Below, piece by piece: positions 57,750 to 64,000 of a stretch of DNA of 64,000 nt (position 1 is the first letter of the stretch; the number at the start of each line of letters is the position of its first letter). The translations under genes and the position numbers were made by a program. Under the pieces are notes generated by a model that had not been told where the DNA came from, made no database searches, and saw nothing but the letters and a program-made list of their open reading frames with translations. The stretch comes from Terriglobales bacterium (GTDB lineage Bacteria; Acidobacteriota; Terriglobia; Terriglobales; Acidobacteriaceae), in assembly GCA_025462725.1 (NCBI GenBank), contig JAOAPE010000012.1:421942-485941 (forward strand). Direction: 5' to 3'.

Positions 57750-59660
57750 ATGATTCGATTTCTACAAAACCCAACCAAGACACGCAAAGTCGTTCTGGCC
57801 CTCATCCTCGGCTTTGTGATCGTCTCGATGGTTGCATATTTGGGCCAGGCATTCACCAGCAATGGCCCGACCGCGCAGGGCGTGTACGCAACCGTTGCCG
57901 GCGAACCGGTAACCACCATGCAAGTTTCGCAATCCGCGCGCCGAATCGCCCAGCAGAGACTTCAAGGGCAAGCAGTCCCTGAGCAATACATGCCCATTTT
58001 TCAGAAGCAGGCAGCGGAACAGTTGATCATGCAGGCATCGCTCGTCAGCGAAGCCAACCGCATGGGACTGAAGGTCTCTGACCAGGAATTGCGCGATGAG
58101 TTGCAGCAGGGAAACTTCGCCAGGGAACTGTTTCCGAACGGCAATTTCATTGGTGAAGCGGGATACACGAATTTCATCGCCAATGCTTTCCAGATGGACG
58201 TTCCCACCTTTGAACGCATCATGAAGCAGGACATTCTGGTCAACAAACTGCGCAGCATCGTGGAAGGCGGCGTTGGCGTTCCTGATGCAGAGGTGCAGCG
58301 CGAGTTCCAGAAACAGAACGTGAAAGTGAAGTTCGATTACGCCGTACTCGGTGTCGAAGATCTGGCAAAGCAGGTCCAGGTGAACGATACGGAATTGCGC
58401 GCGTACTACGACAAGAACAAGGCGCGATACCAGAACTCGATCCCGGAACAACGCAAGGCCCGATACATCGTGGTTGACGCCAGCAAGGTCCCAGTGCAGA
58501 TCACTGAAGACGATTACAAGCGCGCCTATGCGCAGCGTCAGGACACGTTCAAGGAAGAAGAACAAGCTGACGTCCGCCACATTCTTGTGAAGACCAAAGA
58601 AGAAGCGGACAAGATCAAGAAAGAACTCGAAGCCGGCGGGAACTTTGATGTTCTTGCCAAGAAATATTCGCAAGACCCCGGCAGCAAAGACAATGGCGGC
58701 CTGTACAAAGGTGTGACCAAAGGAAAGATGGTTCCGGCTTTTGACAAAGCCACATTCACCCAGCCGGTCGGGAAGCTCAGCGATCCTGTGCAGACTGATT
58801 TTGGATTTCACATCATCCGCGTGGATGCCCGCCGTGAAGCCCGCGTGAAACCGCTGAACGAAGTAAAGCCTGAGTTGGAGAAAGCTATCCGCGCGGAAAA
58901 AAGCGCGACACAGGTTGACTCACTCGCAAACGCTATTGTGACTGAAGCGCGAACTTCAGGCCTCGACAAGGCTGCAGCAAAAAATGGATTGAACGTGATC
59001 ACCACTGATTTCTTCGATGAGACGAAAACACTGCCAGGGATCGGCAGCGATCCGCAATTCATGCAGGCCATGTTCTTGAGCCATCCGAAGAGCCCGGCGG
59101 AGAAGATTCAAATACCGCAGGGATTTGCCATCGCTGAAGTGATCGATTCGAAACCTCCGGCAACTCCAACCTTCGAACAGGCGAAGTCGAAGGTTGAGAC
59201 GGAGTTCCGCAATGAGCGCGCAGGCGGAATGCTGGCGAAGAAGATCGAAGAGCTCGCGGACAAAGCCCGCTCAATGAAAGATCTGAACAAGGCAGCCAAG
59301 GAAGTGGGCGCCACGGTGAAGACCAGCGAATTGGTTTCGCCTTCGGGACAAGTGGCTGAGTTGGGAGCGATGTCAGGTCCGGCAGCGGTGGCGTTTGATA
59401 TGTCACCGGGTCAGATCAGCGGAGCGTTAGCCATCGGACAAAAGGGAGCAGTCATCGCGCTGAAAGAAAAGCAGGAACCTTCGAGCGCGGATTACGCCAA
59501 GCAGCAGGAACAGTTGCGGCAGCAGTTGACGCAGCGTAAGCGCGGAGAAGTGATGCAGCTGTTCGCAGAGAACCTTCGCCAGCGTATGCAAAAGGACGGT
59601 AGCATCAAGGTGAACGCGCAGGAAGAAAAGAGACTGTTCGGTTCACTGGCCGGTTCGTAG
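57750..59660 (+). CDS. PpiD/SurA-like parvulin peptidyl-prolyl isomerase
   Basis: A 636-aa envelope chaperone anchored by an N-terminal helix (VVLALILGFVIVSMVAYLGQAF). A SurA_N-type helical part (about 40-230) precedes a rotamase domain (about 270-365) with ADVRHILVKTKEEADKI, FDVLAKKYSQDPGSKDNGGLYKGV and DPVQTDFGFHIIRV, and a second degenerate parvulin-like part follows. No lipid anchor. Predicted to fold exported proteins at the inner membrane. ATG 57750 has no strong ribosome site. Confidence 0.93.
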   Translation: MIRFLQNPTKTRKVVLALILGFVIVSMVAYLGQAFTSNGPTAQGVYATVAGEPVTTMQVSQSARRIAQQRLQGQAVPEQYMPIFQKQAAEQLIMQASLVSEANRMGLKVSDQELRDELQQGNFARELFPNGNFIGEAGYTNFIANAFQMDVPTFERIMKQDILVNKLRSIVEGGVGVPDAEVQREFQKQNVKVKFDYAVLGVEDLAKQVQVNDTELRAYYDKNKARYQNSIPEQRKARYIVVDASKVPVQITEDDYKRAYAQRQDTFKEEEQADVRHILVKTKEEADKIKKELEAGGNFDVLAKKYSQDPGSKDNGGLYKGVTKGKMVPAFDKATFTQPVGKLSDPVQTDFGFHIIRVDARREARVKPLNEVKPELEKAIRAEKSATQVDSLANAIVTEARTSGLDKAAAKNGLNVITTDFFDETKTLPGIGSDPQFMQAMFLSHPKSPAEKIQIPQGFAIAEVIDSKPPATPTFEQAKSKVETEFRNERAGGMLAKKIEELADKARSMKDLNKAAKEVGATVKTSELVSPSGQVAELGAMSGPAAVAFDMSPGQISGALAIGQKGAVIALKEKQEPSSADYAKQQEQLRQQLTQRKRGEVMQLFAENLRQRMQKDGSIKVNAQEEKRLFGSLAGS

Positions 59661-59698
59661 TCCGCTTACACGCATAGAAGCAACAATCGTTTAAGATG

Positions 59699-59732
59699 AA
59701 GGCAGAAGGCTGGAATATCGGCTTTCTGCCTT
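59699..59732 (+). terminator. Terminator after the PpiD-like gene
   Basis: A 12-bp stem AAGGCAGAAGGC with GCTTTCTGCCTT (one G-T pair), loop of 10, followed by GTTTCATTTT. It lies 38 bp after the stop and would be inside malQ if the earlier ATG (59696) were used. Confidence 0.8.
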
Positions 59733-59767
59733 GTTTCATTTTCACTCCGAAGTTCCACGTTCGCATA

Positions 59768-61279
59768 ATGGACCGCAAGTTTGAACGAAGATCGGGAATC
59801 CTTCTTCACCCAACGTCATTGCCGTCGCGAGGCGGCATCGGAGACTTGGGCCCGGAAGCGCACGCTTTTGTGGATTTCCTGCATGATGCCGGACAAGGTC
59901 TTTGGCAGATTCTTCCACTCAACCCCGTGGGACTCGGCAACTCACCCTATTCGGCGATATCGGCATTCGCGGGAAATCCGCTGCTGATCAGTTTGGAAAA
60001 GCTGGCGCAGCACGATTGGCTCGCTTCTGCGGATTTGAAACCGCTGCCGGAAAAGAATGGTCCTGTCGAGTTCAAAGATGTCTACGCGCGCAAAGTTCCC
60101 TTACTGGAAAAAGCTGCGGAAAGATTTCTCGCCAAACCGCGCGACGCATTCGGTGAGCGCGACCGCTTTGACCAATTTTGCAAAGAGAATTCATGGTGGC
60201 TTGAAGATTTCGTCCTATTCGACTGCTTGCGCGCGCACTTCGGCGAGCAGAGTTGGAACAAGTGGCCGCGCGACCTCGCCGCTCGAAACCGCGAAGCGAT
60301 AGAACAAGCCCGCAAGGAATTCAAACCGCAGATGCAGATCGGCCGCGCTTTGCAGTTCGCATTCTTCGAGCAGTGGAAAGAACTGCATTCATACTGCGCG
60401 GAGAAGGACGTTCGCATCATCGGGGACGTGGCCATCTTCGTGAACTTCGACAGCGCCGATGTGTGGACGCATCCTGAGATCTTTTACTTGAACGCCGAGC
60501 TTGAGCCGGAGATCGTCGCCGGAGTCCCGCCGGATGCGTTCAGCAAAACGGGCCAACGGTGGGGCAATCCACTCTACCGCTGGGACGCGCTGAGATCGCG
60601 CGGATACGACTGGTGGATCCAACGCATGCGATGGGCGCTCACCACCTGCGATTTCATCCGGCTCGATCACTTCCGCGGTTTCCAACAGTACTGGGAGATT
60701 CCCGGAGAAGAGCCAACCGCGATTCACGGACAGTGGGTGGACGGTCCGCAAGACGATCTCTTCAACGCCTTACGCGCCGCATTGGGAGACCTGCCGTTTA
60801 TTGCGGAAGATCTAGGACTAATCACTTCGGATGTGACCGAACTGCGCCTACGACTCGGAATGCCGGGCATGAAGGTGTTGCAATTCGGATTCTCTGATCC
60901 GGGCGCGCACATTTATCTGCCGCACAGATACGAGCAGAATTGTGTCGCTTACACGGGAACCCATGACAATGACACCACACTGGGATGGTGGAATGAACTC
61001 AGCGCAGCCGAACGGCAAAGTGTTACCGCGTATTTAGGCGAAGCCAAGGACGGGATCCATTGGGCGCTGATTCGCGCGGTCGAGGGCTCGCCGGCGGTAT
61101 TTGCGGTTGTTCCGCTGCAAGATGTGCTGGGACTCGACAGCGATGCCCGTATGAACACCCCATCGCGAATGCATGGAAATTGGGGATGGAGATATCCTGG
61201 TGGCGCGCTGAAGCCGGAACTCGCGAAGAAGTTGCGGACGTTAGCGGAAGTCAGCGACCGTGTCCCGCTCGAGAAGTAG
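59768..61279 (+). CDS. malQ: 4-alpha-glucanotransferase (amylomaltase)
   Basis: GH77 enzyme that transfers alpha-1,4-glucan segments in glycogen or maltodextrin metabolism. Segments: RRSGILLHPTSLPSRGGIGDLG, LPLNPVGLGNSPYSAISAFAGNP, IGDVAIFV, the nucleophile Asp in FIRLDHFRGF, the acid Glu in FIAEDLG, and YTGTHDNDTTLGWW. ATG 59768 is chosen because the conserved start (MDRKFERRSGILLHP) begins there and the earlier ATG lies in a terminator. 503 aa. Confidence 0.96.
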   Translation: MDRKFERRSGILLHPTSLPSRGGIGDLGPEAHAFVDFLHDAGQGLWQILPLNPVGLGNSPYSAISAFAGNPLLISLEKLAQHDWLASADLKPLPEKNGPVEFKDVYARKVPLLEKAAERFLAKPRDAFGERDRFDQFCKENSWWLEDFVLFDCLRAHFGEQSWNKWPRDLAARNREAIEQARKEFKPQMQIGRALQFAFFEQWKELHSYCAEKDVRIIGDVAIFVNFDSADVWTHPEIFYLNAELEPEIVAGVPPDAFSKTGQRWGNPLYRWDALRSRGYDWWIQRMRWALTTCDFIRLDHFRGFQQYWEIPGEEPTAIHGQWVDGPQDDLFNALRAALGDLPFIAEDLGLITSDVTELRLRLGMPGMKVLQFGFSDPGAHIYLPHRYEQNCVAYTGTHDNDTTLGWWNELSAAERQSVTAYLGEAKDGIHWALIRAVEGSPAVFAVVPLQDVLGLDSDARMNTPSRMHGNWGWRYPGGALKPELAKKLRTLAEVSDRVPLEK

Positions 61280-61283
61280 GGCG

Positions 61284-61679
61284 TTAACCTTGCTGCGCGA
61301 ATGTGACGATATGCCCTGCGGGTTCCTTCACTGCAATTTCTTTTGCGCCGTAGAAGGTGTCTCGAAGCGGCATTGTCACCTCAACCCCATTCATCGCTGC
61401 AATCAGTTTCTGTATGTCCTCCACATCAACATATAAAAACGAGGGCCCTTTACGCACGCTCTCCACTCGAGTGCCAGCATCATCGTCCACGCTCTTGAAT
61501 GTCTGATACATGAGCTCGAGGTTGTCCTTCTTCAGGGCCACAAACGCGAGCTTATCGCCATCCGGCACCTCGATCGCTTTCGTGAATCCCAAGCGCTCGA
61601 CCCAAAAGCTAACCGATGGCTCAATCTGCTCTGCGAACAAAAGGGCGGTGATCTTCTGCACTTTCACTTGGGATGACAT
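61284..61679 (-). CDS. VOC family protein (glyoxalase/bleomycin resistance fold)
   Basis: A 131-aa vicinal-oxygen-chelate protein. The first beta-alpha-beta unit is ITALLFAEQIEPSVSFWVERLGFTK and a second DVEDIQKLIAAMNGVEV repeats the fold; FYGAKEIAVKEPAGHIVTF is the usual end. The N-terminal metal His is not obvious. AAGGATAA precedes ATG 61679. It diverges from the Cdd1/PadR genes across a shared operator, so the PadR protein likely regulates it. The ligand is unknown. Confidence 0.9.
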   Translation of the reverse strand: MSSQVKVQKITALLFAEQIEPSVSFWVERLGFTKAIEVPDGDKLAFVALKKDNLELMYQTFKSVDDDAGTRVESVRKGPSFLYVDVEDIQKLIAAMNGVEVTMPLRDTFYGAKEIAVKEPAGHIVTFAQQG

Positions 61680-61701
61680 ATTTTATCCTTGATTCCGTCA
61701 A

Positions 61702-61720
61702 CTAGTCTAAATTAGACTAG
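61702..61720. promoter_or_regulatory. Perfect 9-1-9 palindrome, PadR operator candidate
   Basis: CTAGTCTAAATTAGACTAG sits between divergent VOC and Cdd1/PadR genes and overlaps the -10 of the minus-strand promoter. PadR regulators commonly autoregulate through such palindromes in their own promoter. Confidence 0.75.
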
Positions 61721-61739
61721 AGACAGTATAGCTTGTCAA
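61711..61739 (-). promoter_or_regulatory. Strong promoter for the VOC gene
   Basis: On the minus strand: TTGACA (61739-61734), 17-bp spacer, TCTAAT (61716-61711). Start expected near 61704, giving a 25-nt leader to ATG 61679. The -10 lies inside the palindrome. Confidence 0.75.
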
Positions 61740-61748
61740 GAGGGACAC

Positions 61749-62040
61749 ATGCCTTCGCAACCGAGAACGTTGAAAGACCTCATCTCGATCGGACCGGCAA
61801 TGCTTCGCGACTTTGAAGTGCTCGGCATCCGGTCTGTGCAGCAGCTTGCGACAAAAAATCCCAAGCGGATGTACGAGAAACTTTGCCGGGGCAGCGCACG
61901 ACATCTGTTGTCTGGACGTATTTGCCTGCGCGATAGCACAAGCGAAAGATCCGCTGCTGTCCGCTGAGAAATGCCAGTGGTGGTACTGGAGCCAGCTTCG
62001 CAAATCCGGCGGGGGGAAGGCAAAGAATGCCCGCTGCTAA
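61749..62040 (+). CDS. Cdd1-like helix-hairpin-helix protein, frameshifted
   Basis: Residues 1-46 (PSQPRTLKDLISIGPAMLRD, FEVLGIRSVQQLATKNPKRMYEKLCR) match the Cdd1 (pathogenicity locus) helix-hairpin-helix start. After 61888 the frame turns unlike the family and stops at 61967. The +1 frame from about 61890 reads GAAHDICCLDVFACAIAQ, then KDPLLSAEKCQWWYWSQLRK, the expected second half, ending at 62040. One extra base in the CCGGGG run (61885-61890) explains it. The repaired gene is about 96 aa and overlaps padR by 14 bp. Family function is unclear; probably DNA- or protein-binding. Confidence 0.75.
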
Positions 62041-62617
62041 GAAACACAACCTTACTACGCCGGATCTGGTCTTGCTGAGTTTGCTCGCTGAACGTCCCAT
62101 GCATGGCTATGAGGCAAATGCGGAGCTTGAGCGGCGAGAGGTCCGCGACTGGGCTGGGATATCGCGCCCCCAGGTCTATTACTCGCTAGAAAAGCTGGCG
62201 CGCGCAGGACTGATCGGCCCCGGGGAAACGGAAGAAGCGTCGGCGGGACCGGAACGCCAGGCTTTCGCTACCAATGCAAAAGGGATCGTAGCTTTGGGCA
62301 AGGCACTCGAAGCAGAGAGCTGGGCTACCCAGCGTGAGCGTCCACCGTTTCTCACTTGGATGGCATTGTCATGGCAGGCTTCGCCCGGTGTGTTCAAGAA
62401 GCAACTCGCAGCACGAAGAGAATATTTGCGAGCGGAGTTTACGCGCGAAGCGGAAACCCTACGGGCGATCAAACGCGAGGTAGGTCACAAATATCATGAG
62501 GCCGTGTGGATGGTCACCCTGGTGATCGAACAATTCAAGACTGAGTTGAAGTGGCTGGACAAAGTTGAGCGGGAAATGAAAAAGCGTGGTCCGGCGAAAA
62601 AGCCGAGCCACGCTTGA
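62027..62617 (+). CDS. PadR family transcriptional regulator
   Basis: A 196-aa repressor. The N-terminal winged helix (about 8-90) carries the PadR pattern TTPDLVLLSLLAERPMHGYEANAELE and ISRPQVYYSLEKLARAGLI. A C-terminal helical dimerisation domain (about 105-190, LTWMALSW, VGHKYHEAVWMVTLVIEQFKTELKWL) is of the Vir_act_alpha_C type. ATG 62027 lies in the end of the repaired Cdd1-like gene. Probable binder of the palindrome at 61702-61720, controlling its own unit and the VOC gene. Confidence 0.93.
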   Translation: MPAAKKHNLTTPDLVLLSLLAERPMHGYEANAELERREVRDWAGISRPQVYYSLEKLARAGLIGPGETEEASAGPERQAFATNAKGIVALGKALEAESWATQRERPPFLTWMALSWQASPGVFKKQLAARREYLRAEFTREAETLRAIKREVGHKYHEAVWMVTLVIEQFKTELKWLDKVEREMKKRGPAKKPSHA

Positions 62618-62639
62618 TTGTTCGTACGGAAATAACCTT

Positions 62640-64000
62640 CTACCGTGACGCTGGCTGGCTCTTTCCCATCGGCATCGGAAGCTTTCCATCCGCGCCTTTG
62701 GTCAGTGACAGGAACTGAGGATCGCTCCGCAAAGATGCGAACACCGCATCCACGCGTGCTTCCATCATCTCTTTCGTGCGCACCGCATCGTACTGCTCAT
62801 ATTCAGTGAAATGGCGCTTCAGCATCGAAAGCGCTTTGTCATGCTGTCCTGTTTGGGCGTAGATTGCGGCCAAGTTGTAAGACGCAGCCATGGAACTCAC
62901 GTTCTTGTCCGCGATCTTTACGGCTTCAGCGCCCTTGCCATTGCCGGCCATGAATGCTGCGGCGAATATCTGGTTGAAAGGATCATTCGGATCTAGCGCC
63001 AGCGCCTGCTTCGTGTAGCTGTCCGCTTTCTTCACGTCGCCTTCCGAGTTCCAATACACTGCCAGGTTTCTGTAGGTCAGCGCCAGTGGATACTCTTTCG
63101 CGGACTGCTCCATAAGCGTCAATCCCTTTTTGAATTCGCCATCGTGGATGGTCATCTTGCCGAGTCCATGCAGCGCTACAGCGCGCGACATCGGATCAGC
63201 CTGCATCTTGAGAAGCTTGTTGAAGACGACGCGCGCCTTGTCCCACTCCCCAGTGTGATGACGATACACTTCGCCTAAATATCGCAGCGGCGCCGGGTCA
63301 GCAGGATCCATCGTGTGGGCTTCGGCATACAGCTTGCCTGCTTCAACGTAGTTTCCTTTTTCCTCGGCCGCCAAGCCGCTGAGCATCTTGCGTTCGATTC
63401 GCGCGCTCGCAGCCTTTTCAAAGATCGGCGGATCGGCAATCGCAGCCAGATCATTCACGCCCAACTTCTTCAATTCTTTCGCGGCATCCTTGGCTTTCTT
63501 CGGAAAGAGGCACTTCTCCTCATAGACAGAGCGCAGCATGGGGATAGCGCCATTGTTGTCGCCGGCCTTTGCTTTCTCACGCGCCTGGTTCAGCTTTTGC
63601 TCCAAACCGTTTTCGCGATTCTTCAACTCGGTCTCAAGCATCTTCTCAACGTTCTCGACCTTGAGCTTGCCGTCGTTGTTCTCGATCTTGGAAATCACGG
63701 TGCCGTCGGGAGTCGCAATCACCGCGATTGGCAGCTTTGAGTCTGCAATCTTTGGCCAAATCGGAGCTTTTGAGTCGGCGATCTCCAACGACACGCATTG
63801 GGTGGCATACATTGAGAGTTGTCGCGATTGACGCATGCTCGACTTGTTTACTTCGTCCTGCGAGGCAGGGAACCAATACAGCACCAGCCCTGTTGTGACA
63901 GGCGGCGCTGTGGGCGTGCGGAACTTCCACGGCACGCTATAAACTTGCGGCGCGTCATTGGGGCCGCTCGGCGATATTCCACCTTTTCCTCCGCCTCCTC
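62640..64000 (-). CDS. TPR protein with N-terminal thioredoxin-like part (5' end outside window)
   Basis: The frame is open to the right edge, so GTG 63935 is not the real start. The first part visible (VYSVPWKFRTPTAPPVTTGLVLYWFPASQDEVNKSSM, PIAVIATPDG) resembles a degraded thioredoxin/TlpA-like fold without a CxxC. Residues about 200-400 carry several TPR repeats (EAGKLYAEAHTMDPADPAPLRYLGEVYRHHTGEWDKA, EGDVKKADSYTKQALALDPNDPFNQI). A role in protein-protein contacts is likely; nothing more can be said. Confidence 0.75.
   Translation of the reverse strand, partial: GGGGKGGISPSGPNDAPQVYSVPWKFRTPTAPPVTTGLVLYWFPASQDEVNKSSMRQSRQLSMYATQCVSLEIADSKAPIWPKIADSKLPIAVIATPDGTVISKIENNDGKLKVENVEKMLETELKNRENGLEQKLNQAREKAKAGDNNGAIPMLRSVYEEKCLFPKKAKDAAKELKKLGVNDLAAIADPPIFEKAASARIERKMLSGLAAEEKGNYVEAGKLYAEAHTMDPADPAPLRYLGEVYRHHTGEWDKARVVFNKLLKMQADPMSRAVALHGLGKMTIHDGEFKKGLTLMEQSAKEYPLALTYRNLAVYWNSEGDVKKADSYTKQALALDPNDPFNQIFAAAFMAGNGKGAEAVKIADKNVSSMAASYNLAAIYAQTGQHDKALSMLKRHFTEYEQYDAVRTKEMMEARVDAVFASLRSDPQFLSLTKGADGKLPMPMGKSQPASR

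Noticed and set aside
57762-58811. A 349-codon frame antisense to the PpiD-like gene
   Set aside because: Shadow of the parvulin gene; no ribosome site and no domain pattern.

Overview
The window looks like a chromosomal piece of an Acidobacteriota genome, most likely a Koribacter/Terriglobia-type organism; this is inferred from gene content, not from rRNA. Supporting signs are futalosine-route menaquinone genes (mqnA, mqnC, mqnD), a bacillithiol gene (bshC), a DUF1501/DUF1800 pair, a giant secreted MBG/Ig-repeat protein, frequent TTG starts, and intergenic 7-bp tandem repeats and small palindromes. No rRNA, tRNA, CRISPR, prophage or insertion sequence was recognised. The one structured RNA gene seen is tmRNA (minus strand, 24363-24731).

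Layout. 1-12.6 kb is a surface-polysaccharide locus: five GT4/CgeB-type glycosyltransferases, one GT2, a methyltransferase, an O-acyltransferase with a frameshifted end, a sugar-nucleotide epimerase, WecB, and a WecA/MraY-type lipid-carrier initiating transferase. 12.8-21 kb holds secreted MsrA, a glycine-zipper protein, a 1707-aa repeat adhesin, an AhpD-like protein, an EVE protein and a DinB protein. 21.1-24 kb holds a candidate toxin-antitoxin pair (unknown protein plus PIN) and an M61 peptidase. 24-30 kb holds tmRNA, bshC, a GDPD facing a GlpD-like oxidase, and a small membrane protein. 29.6-33 kb is the DUF1501/DUF1800 operon. 33-39 kb holds a HAD protein, a PilZ protein, and a minus-strand run of GT2, M24B peptidase (frameshifted), small membrane protein, BioY and MqnD. 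39-47 kb holds a thioesterase, a DHA2 exporter, a Phd/VapC pair, an ABC-F ATPase, an Asp-box protein and a DUF1684 protein. 47-50 kb holds a degenerate receiver protein and an MlaE/MlaF lipid transporter. 50-57.6 kb holds topA, a four-helix-bundle gene flanked by inverted heptad repeats, dprA, mqnA-mqnC and a quinone oxidoreductase. 57.7-64 kb holds a PpiD-like isomerase, malQ, a VOC/Cdd1/PadR module with a shared operator, and a partial TPR protein.

The observations most worth following are: the uncharacterised protein translationally coupled to a PIN toxin with 14-bp-period repeats upstream; the Phd/VapC promoter that predicts a leaderless mRNA with two dyads between -35 and -10; the four-helix-bundle gene enclosed by near-perfect 26-bp inverted heptad repeats that supply the stop codons of two genes; a GlpD-like protein lacking the canonical dinucleotide-binding glycines; an MlaF ATPase with Ser in place of the Walker B Glu; and the palindrome overlapping a strong promoter between VOC and Cdd1/PadR.

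Three genes (acyltransferase, M24B peptidase, Cdd1-like) each need a single short indel to restore a family-typical C-terminus. They may be real mutations or assembly errors.
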